Source: Limnohabitans sp. Rim47 (GTDB lineage: Bacteria; Pseudomonadota; Gammaproteobacteria; Burkholderiales; Burkholderiaceae_C). Taken from it: DNA of 64,000 bases. Made by a program: the position numbers and the translations under genes. The notes beneath the pieces were generated by a model. It saw only the letters and a program-made list of their open reading frames with translations, did no database searches and was not told the DNA's origin. This document shows, one piece after another, positions 1 to 7,698 of the stretch; the first letter of the stretch is position 1, and each line of letters begins with the position of its first letter. The stretch lies in contig NZ_FBYA01000001.1 of the NCBI RefSeq assembly GCF_001517545.1, positions 63,181 through 127,180 of the forward strand. The letters are read 5' to 3'.

Positions 1-2046
1 AACAACCTCGCTGAGCTGGGCAAACTGACACTCAAGCCCACCGCCAACATCATCAAGCTGCCCAACATCAGCGCTTCGGTGGGCCAGTTGATTGCGGCCA
101 TCAAGGAATTGCAGTCCAAGGGCTACGCCTTGCCCGACTACCCCGAGAACGCCAAGACCGACGAAGAAAAAGCGCTCAAGGCCCGTTACGCCAAGTGCAC
201 CGGCTCTGCCGTCAACCCCGTGCTGCGCGAAGGCAATTCAGACCGCCGCGCACCCCGCGCCGTGAAAGAGTTTGCCCGCAAGAACCCCCACAGCATGGCC
301 GATTGGAGCCAGGCCTCGCGTTCACACGTCTCGCACATGCACGCGGGCGATTTCTACCATGGCGAAAAATCCTTGACACTGGACCGCCCCCGCGAAGTAA
401 AGATGGAGCTGATCACCAAGAGCGGCAAGACCATCGTCCTGAAGCCCAAAGTGGCCTTGCTCGACCGCGAAGTCATCGACAGCATGTTCATGAGCAAGAA
501 AGCGCTGGAGGCTTTCTACGAACAAGAAATCGAAGACGCACACAAGACCGGCGTGATGTTCTCGCTGCACGTCAAGGCCACCATGATGAAGGTGTCGCAC
601 CCCATCGTGTTTGGTCACTGCGTCAAGATCTTCTACAAAGAGGCGTTTGCCAAGCATGCCAAATTGTTTGAAGAATTGGGCGTGAACGTGAACAACGGCA
701 TGGCCGATCTGTACAACAAGATCACCGCGCTGCCCCAATCCAAGCAAGACGAAATCAAGCGCGACCTGCACGCTTGCCATGAGCACCGCCCTGAGCTGGC
801 CATGGTGGACTCGGCCAAAGGCATTACCAACTTCCATTCGCCCAACGACGTGATCGTGGACGCGTCCATGCCCGCCATGATCCGCAACGGCGGCAAGATG
901 TGGGGTGCCGATGGCCGTTTGAAAGACGTCAAGGCCGTGATGCCCGAGTCGACTTTTGCCCGCATTTACCAGGAGATGATCAACTTCTGCAAGTGGCATG
1001 GCGCGTTCGATCCCAAGACCATGGGCACCGTGCCCAACGTCGGCCTGATGGCCCAGCAAGCCGAAGAGTACGGCTCGCACGACAAAACTTTTGAGATCGC
1101 CGAAGACGGCGTGGCCAACATCACCGACATCAACACCGGTGAAGTGCTGCTGTCGCAAGACGTGGAAACCGGTGACATCTGGCGCATGTGCCAGGTCAAG
1201 GACGCCGCCATCCGTGACTGGGTCAAGCTGGCTGTCACGCGTGCCCGCAACTCGGGCATGCCGGTGGTATTTTGGCTCGACCAGTACCGCCCACACGAAG
1301 CCCAATTGATCACCAAGGTCAAGATGTACCTGCACGAGCACAACACTTCGGGTCTGGAAATCCAGATCATGAGCCAGGTGCGTGCCATGCGTTACACCCT
1401 GGAGCGCGTCGTGCGCGGTCTGGACACCATCAGCGCGACCGGCAACATTTTGCGCGACTACCTGACCGACTTGTTCCCGATCATGGAGTTGGGCACCTCG
1501 GCCAAGATGCTGTCGGTGGTGCCCTTGATGGCCGGTGGCGGGATGTACGAAACCGGTGCCGGCGGCTCTGCGCCCAAGCATGTGCAACAGTTGGTGGAAG
1601 AAAACCACCTGCGTTGGGACTCGCTGGGCGAATTCTTGGCGCTGGCCGTTTCGCTGGAAGACCTGGGTTTGAAGACCGGCAACAAAAAGGCGACCGTGTT
1701 GTCCAAGATGCTCGACGCCGCCACAGGCAAGCTGCTCGACAACAACAAGAACCCGTCGCCCAAGACAGGTCAGTTGGACAACCGTGGCAGCCAGTTTTAC
1801 TTGGCCATGTACTGGGCACAAGAGTTGGCTGCGCAAACCGAAGACGCCGCACTGGCCGCCCAGTTCGCGCCTTTGGCCAAGCAACTGACCGACAACGAGA
1901 AGAAGATCGTGGAAGAACTCAATGCCGTGCAGGGCAAGCCTGTGGACATTGGTGGTTACTACATGCCTGACCAAGCCAAGCTGGCCGCCATCATGCGCCC
2001 CAGCGCCACCTTCAATGCCGCACTGGCCACAGTGAAAGCGCAGTGA
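1..2046 (+). CDS. icd: NADP-dependent isocitrate dehydrogenase, monomeric type (5' end outside window)
   Basis: It oxidatively decarboxylates isocitrate to 2-oxoglutarate with NADP in the TCA cycle, in the cytoplasm. The reading frame is open from base 1, and the first residues (an ANIIKLPNISAS segment) are already typical of the large monomeric IDH family, so the true start lies upstream. About 681 residues are visible against roughly 740 for the family, so about 60 N-terminal residues are missing. Further family-like blocks include KATMMKVSHPIVFGH and the C-terminal stretch around GGYYMPD. A strong intrinsic terminator follows 43 bp after the stop, so this is the last gene of its transcript. 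Confidence 0.95.
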   Translation, partial: NNLAELGKLTLKPTANIIKLPNISASVGQLIAAIKELQSKGYALPDYPENAKTDEEKALKARYAKCTGSAVNPVLREGNSDRRAPRAVKEFARKNPHSMADWSQASRSHVSHMHAGDFYHGEKSLTLDRPREVKMELITKSGKTIVLKPKVALLDREVIDSMFMSKKALEAFYEQEIEDAHKTGVMFSLHVKATMMKVSHPIVFGHCVKIFYKEAFAKHAKLFEELGVNVNNGMADLYNKITALPQSKQDEIKRDLHACHEHRPELAMVDSAKGITNFHSPNDVIVDASMPAMIRNGGKMWGADGRLKDVKAVMPESTFARIYQEMINFCKWHGAFDPKTMGTVPNVGLMAQQAEEYGSHDKTFEIAEDGVANITDINTGEVLLSQDVETGDIWRMCQVKDAAIRDWVKLAVTRARNSGMPVVFWLDQYRPHEAQLITKVKMYLHEHNTSGLEIQIMSQVRAMRYTLERVVRGLDTISATGNILRDYLTDLFPIMELGTSAKMLSVVPLMAGGGMYETGAGGSAPKHVQQLVEENHLRWDSLGEFLALAVSLEDLGLKTGNKKATVLSKMLDAATGKLLDNNKNPSPKTGQLDNRGSQFYLAMYWAQELAAQTEDAALAAQFAPLAKQLTDNEKKIVEELNAVQGKPVDIGGYYMPDQAKLAAIMRPSATFNAALATVKAQ

Positions 2047-2088
2047 AAGTCTGATCGCTGATGCGCCTTGGATGGCGCTTTGGCGCGA

Positions 2089-2121
2089 AGCCACTCAGGT
2101 TCTGCCTGAGTGGCTTTTTTT
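2089..2121 (+). terminator. Intrinsic terminator after icd
   Basis: A perfect 11-bp stem (AGCCACTCAGG, 2089-2099, pairing with 2105-2115) closes a 5-nt loop and runs straight into a tract of seven T (2115-2121). It sits between icd and the converging Hsp70-like gene. Confidence 0.93.
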
Positions 2122-2170
2122 GCGCTCATCAACGGTCAGTCGGGCGCGCTGCCCGGCAGGTGCCGTCCGC

Positions 2171-3424
2171 TCAGCGGCTGTAGGCCAGTCCCAAAGCCAC
2201 ACCACCAAACAAATCGCCTTCGACCAGTTTCACGCCCGCAAACTCGGCCTGCAAGGCTTGCTGAAAGGTGCGCAAGGCCGATGAACCGCCCGTGAGGTAG
2301 ATGGCATTCAGCGAATCGTCGGTCAAGCCTGCGCGTTGCACACACTCACGCGCACAGGCCACCGTGCGGGCCAACAGGTCATGCAAATGGTCTTGCATGT
2401 CGCTCACGCCCAAAGTAGCTTGCAGGTCGCGCTCGATCACCGACAGACCAATGCCGGTATCGGCCCCTTGCACCGAGCAGCGGATCTTGGCTTGCTCGAC
2501 CTCGTGCGCCATGTGGTGACCGTGACGCTCGGTCAACACGCGCATCAGGCGTTCGTGCAGGTGCGAATCGCTGTAATTGCTGCGCAGGGTTTTGGCATGG
2601 CTGATGGCCTTGGGCTGGTATTGCCAATGGATCAGGTGCCAAGTGGCCAAGTCAAAAAACACTCGGCTGGGCACTTCACGCTGCTCGGGCCCCATGTGCT
2701 TGTAGCCCAGCAAGGGCATGACCTGGGCCAAGTTGAGTTGCCGGTCGTAGTCGGTGCCGCCAATGTGCACGCCTGTCGTGGCCAGAATGTCGAGGCTGCG
2801 GTCGGCACGCTGCATGCGGTCTGGCCCCAGGCGCACCACAGTGAAGTCCGATGTGCCGCCGCCCAAATCGACCACCAGCACGGTGCTTTCTTGGCTCAGG
2901 CGTTGCTCGTAATCCAGCGCAGCGGCGATCGGCTCCAGTTGGAAGGACACTTCGTCAAAACCCACCGACTGCACCGCCTGGCGCAACGAGGCCTCGGCTT
3001 GCGCATCGCGCGTCGCATCGTCGTCCACAAAATGCACGGGCCGCCCCATGACCACGCGACGGGGGGCGGTGCCCAGGTTTTGGGTGGCGCGTTCGCGCAG
3101 GGTGGCCAAAAAGGTGCCAATGATGTCCTGAAAGCTGATCTGCTGGTGGCCGATCTGCGTGGTTTCCATCAACAACGGGCTGCCGAGCAGGCTTTTGAGC
3201 GAGCGCATCAAGCGGCCTTCAGTGCCTTCCAGATAGTGTTTGAGGGCATCGCGCCCGAAGTGGGTGCTGTGGTCTTCGGCGTTGTAAAACACGGCTGTCG
3301 GCATGACCAGCGCCTCACCTTCCAGCGGTATCAGGCGGGCGCTGCCTTGCGGGCCGAGCCAGGCCATGGCCGAGTTGGAAGTGCCGAAATCGATGCCGAG
3401 CGTGCCGGCGGGGGAAAGAGTCAT
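2171..3424 (-). CDS. yegD: Hsp70-family chaperone-like ATPase, YegD type
   Basis: Predicted cytoplasmic actin/Hsp70-fold ATPase of 417 residues. The phosphate-1 loop IDFGTSNSAMAW lies at residues 11-22, the phosphate-2 loop VVDLGGGTSDFTV at about 185-197, and an adenosine-contact motif LTGGSS near the C-terminus. The protein stops after the nucleotide-binding domain plus a short extension, so the DnaK substrate-binding beta-sandwich and lid are absent, as in E. coli YegD (about 450 residues). The frame continues upstream for 53 codons, but that part is unlike the family; the ATG at 3424 places the phosphate-1 loop at the usual distance. No dnaJ or grpE lies nearby. The substrate is unknown. 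Confidence 0.85.
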   Translation of the reverse strand: MTLSPAGTLGIDFGTSNSAMAWLGPQGSARLIPLEGEALVMPTAVFYNAEDHSTHFGRDALKHYLEGTEGRLMRSLKSLLGSPLLMETTQIGHQQISFQDIIGTFLATLRERATQNLGTAPRRVVMGRPVHFVDDDATRDAQAEASLRQAVQSVGFDEVSFQLEPIAAALDYEQRLSQESTVLVVDLGGGTSDFTVVRLGPDRMQRADRSLDILATTGVHIGGTDYDRQLNLAQVMPLLGYKHMGPEQREVPSRVFFDLATWHLIHWQYQPKAISHAKTLRSNYSDSHLHERLMRVLTERHGHHMAHEVEQAKIRCSVQGADTGIGLSVIERDLQATLGVSDMQDHLHDLLARTVACARECVQRAGLTDDSLNAIYLTGGSSALRTFQQALQAEFAGVKLVEGDLFGGVALGLAYSR

Positions 3425-3597
3425 GAGAAGAAGCGGGTGCAACCTGCCAAGGCGGCAGTTCGGTGGTGGCGCAACAGGCTTATAGAGCCTGCTTTTACAA
3501 GACCGGCGATTGTGCCATTTAGCGTGCAGCGCTTTGACGCGGGTATGCGTTTTGTGCAGATGGGTGAGCCCTGCACGAACCATCGGCTTGCAAAGAC

Positions 3598-4134
3598 CTA
3601 CTTGGGAACGCTGGTTCTGAGGTGCAAAAAGAGGTTCAGCCGGTCGGTCGTGGCTGGCACGCGGCTGGCATTTTTAGCGCAAAAAACAAGGCAGGTGAGT
3701 GCGAAGAAGCGGATCAGAAATGAAGCAGCGAGAACAAAAGTGGAATCACTCAAATGTTCTTGGTAAACCATGAACAAGTCCAACACCCAATTCATGGCGT
3801 CGACACTTAACAGCACACTGAAAACAAAGGTGAGGTGCCAGTTCTTCAGGTACGCATAAAGCGCAAGTGACATGCTACCCAAAACGAACCAGCCCCTGAA
3901 ATAAAGAATGCTATCCAGCCATTCAACCAAGGCAACATCCTTGACCAACAGGGTCGCCAACTCATGGCTTTGCAACAGCAAGGTTGTACCGGACACACCA
4001 CAAAACCAACTCATGAACCACATCTTCAGTGGAAAGTAGGTGTCGATACTTTCTGCCGGATTTTGATATGCGCCAGCATTCAGTGCAGCCAGTTCTTGGG
4101 CAGTGATCAATGGCTCGTCACGGTATTCCAACAT
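3598..4134 (-). CDS. Four-helix integral membrane protein of unknown function
   Basis: I do not recognise this 178-residue protein. A polar N-terminus of about 33 residues is followed by four hydrophobic segments at about 34-54, 73-96, 99-122 and 130-152, and a short basic cytoplasmic tail. No catalytic motif is visible. It lies downstream of the small H-NS-like gene on the same strand with a 49-bp gap, so the two may be cotranscribed. Base composition is more AT-rich than the flanking metabolic genes, and it may be a recent or lineage-specific gene. Confidence 0.6.
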   Translation of the reverse strand: MLEYRDEPLITAQELAALNAGAYQNPAESIDTYFPLKMWFMSWFCGVSGTTLLLQSHELATLLVKDVALVEWLDSILYFRGWFVLGSMSLALYAYLKNWHLTFVFSVLLSVDAMNWVLDLFMVYQEHLSDSTFVLAASFLIRFFALTCLVFCAKNASRVPATTDRLNLFLHLRTSVPK

Positions 4135-4183
4135 GGTTTTCTGTACAGCTGAAAGTGATCATCTGGGCCGAGAAGGCGCCTGC

Positions 4184-4465
4184 TCATCGGCGATTGAAAT
4201 ATTGACGCATCTCTGCCAGAGTTTTGGACTCTCTGTGCTCAATGGACACCCCCTTGGATGAGGATGCGCCAGGAAAAATATCTTCTTGGCTCAGGTTGTA
4301 CTTTTCCATCAAGTCTCTGATTTTGGCGGTGCCAATCTCGATTTCCTCCTGCCGAATTTGGGCTTGCTCCAAATCGAGAGATATCTTTTTCGCAATTTCC
4401 ATCGATTGCGCGATTTTCAGGTCCAGATCGGCTTTTTGTTGTTGCAGTTGTTTAAGTGAAGACAT
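4184..4465 (-). CDS. Short H-NS-like coiled-coil protein without the DNA-binding tail
   Basis: A 93-residue protein whose first 60 residues form a charged heptad-rich helix (SLKQLQQQKADLDLKI, then ISLDLEQAQ) followed by a KIRDLMEKYNLSQEDIF segment. That architecture resembles the N-terminal oligomerisation part of the H-NS family of Burkholderiales. The C-terminal half normally carries a short Gly/Arg/Pro DNA-binding motif, which is not present; the protein ends in a polar tail with LAEMRQYF. The ATG at 4465 has a GGA Shine-Dalgarno core 8 nt upstream. If the family assignment is right, it could be an oligomerisation-only partner or antagonist of full-length H-NS. The similarity is judged by eye and is weak. 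Confidence 0.5.
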   Translation of the reverse strand: MSSLKQLQQQKADLDLKIAQSMEIAKKISLDLEQAQIRQEEIEIGTAKIRDLMEKYNLSQEDIFPGASSSKGVSIEHRESKTLAEMRQYFNRR

Positions 4466-4696
4466 GGCGTCATTCCAAAAGAAGATGTGTTGCAGGACGG
4501 CTGCAATCTAACAGCGCCCACTGTGGGTTTTCACATCAAACTTCATGCAAACACACAGATCCTCACAGTGATGGCGACACCCGTGGTTGCGGCGCGGCAA
4601 AAGCTCACAATTGCTCTCACTTAAAGCGTTAATTTGATGATCAATTTGCGCGAGGTCGGTTTTTGGGATTTCAAACTTCTATGATTTGACTCAATC

Positions 4697-6553
4697 ATGA
4701 AGCGCTTGTTGTGTTTGCTGTTGTTGTTGCTTTTCCAGGTGTCTGTGCACGCCGCAGCGGTGGGCTATCGGCTCGATACCGCTTACTACCACAGCGACAC
4801 CTCTAAGCACACGATCAACGACGTTCAATCATTGGCGTTCACCCCGTATGAGGGCACTCTGCGTCTGGGTTTCACAAAAGGGGAAACTTGGGTTCGGCTT
4901 CAGATAACAGCGCCCCAAGCCAACACAAGCACAGTGCTCAGGGTGGGGCCTTACTTTCTGGACGATTTGACCTTTTACGAGCAGCGGGGCGGGCGCTGGA
5001 TCACGCAGCAAGGGGGCGACCGCCATGTCGAACAGACCCCAAATTGCCCCGACGATTTGTACTGCTTCGGGCTGTCTGCTTTCGATGGGGCAGCGACCAC
5101 GGTCTATTTGAAAGTTCAGACCACCAGCGTCAGGATGGTGGAGACCCTTGTCATGACAGCTGACGAGGTCATCCCCTCTGCGATTGTCCGCATCAAGCGC
5201 ATGACCGTGTCTTTGACGCTGGCGGCAGCACTGCTGGTTTTGTCGCTCGCATTCTTTCTGATCGAACGATCCCGTCTGTTGCATCTTTATTGCTGGTTTC
5301 AAGCATCTGTGATTTTGTCGATCGCCGCGACCACGGGCCTACTGGCGCAATGGCTGCCTTTTGTGTCTGCAGAAACGCGCAATGACTTGGCCAATATGGC
5401 TCAGGTGGTGCGGGTCGCCTTGATGGTGCTGTTGGGCTGGGTGGTCTTGAAGCCGTGGAAACCGGTAGCCGCCTATCGCGCAGCCGTCGTGCTCATGCTG
5501 GCTGGCTGTGGCGTCAACCTGTACGGGGTTTTGACGGAACATGCGGTTTGGGCTTTGAAGTTCAACGCCATTGTGTTGTGGTTGAACACGCTGGTGCTGG
5601 TGCTGGGCGTTTGGTCGGCGGGCCACATTGCACCTCAATTAAAGAAGATTTTGCTGTCCAGTTTCTTGATCTTCCTGTTTTTTGTCAGCTTGGGCTTGTA
5701 TGCCAGCCTCGGGCTGGTCTGGTGGCGTGACCACATGGGGCTGTTTCAGTCGATTGCCGACTGGCGGCTCAATGGCGTCCCGGTTGGCATCGTGGTGTTC
5801 TGGATTGTGGCGAGTGAAAAATCCAACCGGAAACTTCAGAAGTTGCAAGAACTGCAAGACTTGCAGATAGAAGCCGCCCAGTCCAAGGCCCACCAAGAAA
5901 AACTCAAAGAACGCAGAGATCTGATTGACATGCTGACCCACGAGTTAAAAACCCCTTTGGGCACCATCAAATTTGCCTTGGCTTCGCTCAAAAGAGCCGC
6001 CAAATCACAGGGGGAATCCCTGGAACGGGTTCAACACATCGATGCTTCGGTGAACCGCATGGACGCGATGATCGAACATGTGGCGCTGTCCAACAAAATT
6101 GAACGCCATGATGCCCACGATGCAGCCGAAGCCATTTCAGCGCAAGAGTTGATGAACGTGGTCATGCAGGAATACCGGGACGAAGACCGGTTTGAAGTCA
6201 GCATCCAGGAGGGCGCATCTTTTTATGCCGACCCCCATTTTTTGGCCTTGATCGTGGAAAACCTGGTCAGCAACGCTGTCAAATACGCCGCCGATGGCAA
6301 GATCAAGATCACCATCACGAACGAAACACCGTCCGAGACCTGTTTTCGCATCAGCAACCGCGTTGCCGAGGGAAGCCTGCCTGACGAACACCGTTTGTTT
6401 GAACGCTATTACCGGCACCCTAATTTTCAAAACCATCCCGGCATGGGCATCGGTCTGAGCCTGGTGCATTCGGCGGCCGAGAAAATGGGGGCCACGGTCC
6501 ACTACCGAAAAGTGGACGGAGAAGTCTTTTTTGAAGTGAGGATCCCCTGCTGA
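4697..6553 (+). CDS. 7TMR-DISM sensor histidine kinase
   Basis: A membrane sensor kinase of 618 residues that presumably phosphorylates the response regulator encoded next. It has a Leu-rich signal peptide (residues 1-19), an extracytoplasmic 7TMR-DISM-type beta-rich sensor region (about 25-160), seven hydrophobic segments (about 165-380), a charged coiled coil with Leu/Gln repeats (KLQKLQELQDLQ), and a HisKA domain with the phospho-acceptor His415 in DMLTHELKTPLG. The ATPase domain has an N box (ENLVSNAVKYA) and a glycine-rich lid (GMGIGLSLVHSAA). DISM sensors are thought to bind small, often carbohydrate, ligands, but the signal here is unknown. The response regulator begins 44 bp downstream. 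Confidence 0.9.
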   Translation: MKRLLCLLLLLLFQVSVHAAAVGYRLDTAYYHSDTSKHTINDVQSLAFTPYEGTLRLGFTKGETWVRLQITAPQANTSTVLRVGPYFLDDLTFYEQRGGRWITQQGGDRHVEQTPNCPDDLYCFGLSAFDGAATTVYLKVQTTSVRMVETLVMTADEVIPSAIVRIKRMTVSLTLAAALLVLSLAFFLIERSRLLHLYCWFQASVILSIAATTGLLAQWLPFVSAETRNDLANMAQVVRVALMVLLGWVVLKPWKPVAAYRAAVVLMLAGCGVNLYGVLTEHAVWALKFNAIVLWLNTLVLVLGVWSAGHIAPQLKKILLSSFLIFLFFVSLGLYASLGLVWWRDHMGLFQSIADWRLNGVPVGIVVFWIVASEKSNRKLQKLQELQDLQIEAAQSKAHQEKLKERRDLIDMLTHELKTPLGTIKFALASLKRAAKSQGESLERVQHIDASVNRMDAMIEHVALSNKIERHDAHDAAEAISAQELMNVVMQEYRDEDRFEVSIQEGASFYADPHFLALIVENLVSNAVKYAADGKIKITITNETPSETCFRISNRVAEGSLPDEHRLFERYYRHPNFQNHPGMGIGLSLVHSAAEKMGATVHYRKVDGEVFFEVRIPC

Positions 6554-6597
6554 ACTCCGCCCTGACCCTTGCATCCAGAGATGCTCATCGGCCACTG

Positions 6598-7293
6598 ATG
6601 TTGGCACTGGTGGAAGACGATCGCCTGCTGCGCGAGGAGATCGAAGTGCACCTGACGGCTCACGGTTTCCAGGTGCACGCGGCCAACAGTGCATCGGGGC
6701 TAGACGATCTGAATGCCCGCATCGCTTTTGATCTTTACCTGATTGACCTGAATTTGCCGGGCGAAAATGGCTTAAGCCTGTGCCGTCGTGTGCGGCAGTC
6801 GCGTCCAGATGCAGGCATTGTGATCATGACCGCCCGCGTCGCATTGAATGACCGAATTGCCGGTTACAAGCAAGGTGGCGCAGACATTTACCTGACAAAA
6901 CCTGTGGCACCGGATGAACTGGTCTTGGTGTTGTTGAGTCTGGGGCGACGCCTCAAGCAGGCGCAAATGGCACCAGAGTGGTCGCTGAGTTTGCGTGACC
7001 GCACTTTGCTGGGTCCGGATCAAACGCAAAAGCTGCGTTTGACCAGCAAAGAAAAAACGATTTTGCTGGCCCTGGTGCAGGCCAAGGACAACACCTTGGA
7101 ATCGGCCGTGCTGTGCGATTTGTTCGCAGACGAGAACGACGAAGCCTTGATGAGCAAGCACGCGCTGGAAGAAATGATTGCCCGTTTGCGAAAGAAATTC
7201 AAAAGTGTGCAGGTCGAAGGCGATGAACCGGCGATCAAATCGGTGTGGGGCGTCGGTTACCAGCTGTGCGTCAGGATCAACTTTGTGCATTGA
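6598..7293 (+). CDS. Two-component response regulator, receiver plus C-terminal winged-helix-type domain
   Basis: A 231-residue response regulator and probable partner of the preceding kinase. The receiver domain has an acidic pocket (EDD near the N-terminus), the phospho-acceptor Asp50 in LIDLNLPGENG, a Thr in MTAR and a conserved Lys in LTKPVAP. The C-terminal half (about 130-231) shows the OmpR/PhoB-like pattern LTSKEKTILLALVQ followed by a helix with LEEMIARLRKKF and the wing VWGVGYQL, although the N-terminal part of the effector domain is less typical. The ATG at 6598 is the only sensible start, because an upstream ATG at 6580 meets a stop within six codons. Targets are unknown. Confidence 0.87.
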   Translation: MLALVEDDRLLREEIEVHLTAHGFQVHAANSASGLDDLNARIAFDLYLIDLNLPGENGLSLCRRVRQSRPDAGIVIMTARVALNDRIAGYKQGGADIYLTKPVAPDELVLVLLSLGRRLKQAQMAPEWSLSLRDRTLLGPDQTQKLRLTSKEKTILLALVQAKDNTLESAVLCDLFADENDEALMSKHALEEMIARLRKKFKSVQVEGDEPAIKSVWGVGYQLCVRINFVH

Positions 7294-7379
7294 CGTCCGC
7301 TTGGGGGCCCGGCAAGACAAAATCCGAAATTTCACCCGCTTTTGGTATAGATTCGAGTGGTTTTAAAAAGCCCAATCCC

Positions 7380-7640
7380 ATGACCGATACCCCAGCCCCA
7401 GCCACTTCTCGCCCTGAATTGCCCGATCACCTGTCGATCGACCCACGCAGCCCCTTTCACATCCGCGCCGTGTTTGAGCACGACATTGGCATCCGTTTCA
7501 ATGGCAAAGAGCGCAGCGATGTCGAGGAATACTGCGTCAGCGAAGGCTGGGTGCGCGTGCCCGCTGGCAAAACGCTGGACCGCAAAGGCCAGCCGCTGCT
7601 GATCAAACTCAAGGGCCAAGTCGAGGCGTTTTACCGCTGA
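7380..7640 (+). CDS. DUF3297 family protein
   Basis: A small cytoplasmic protein of 86 residues. The core DPRSPFH ... GIRFNGKERSDVEEYCVSEGWVRV ... GKTLDRKGQPLLIKLKG matches the DUF3297 family as I know it, at about full family length. The function is unknown. I chose the ATG at 7380 over an upstream in-frame codon at 7245, because the extra 45 codons overlap the response regulator and look non-coding. A 13-bp sequence is tandemly duplicated across its stop codon (7635-7660). Confidence 0.85.
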   Translation: MTDTPAPATSRPELPDHLSIDPRSPFHIRAVFEHDIGIRFNGKERSDVEEYCVSEGWVRVPAGKTLDRKGQPLLIKLKGQVEAFYR

Positions 7641-7698
7641 GCACACCCGCTGAGCACACCCGCTTCGTAAGCAGCGGTTGCGGTCTTTCCCATTCCGC

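Noticed and set aside
322..2094. 590-codon open frame antisense to icd
   Set aside because: It is a shadow of the real gene: high third-position GC keeps the opposite frame open, and the translation is His/Gln-rich with no family pattern.
2336..3766. 476-codon plus-strand frame over the yegD-like gene
   Set aside because: It overlaps the complete Hsp70-type gene and has no family features.
7245..7379. N-terminal extension of the DUF3297 gene
   Set aside because: It overlaps the response regulator's coding sequence and the region after it, and the family begins at the ATG at 7380.
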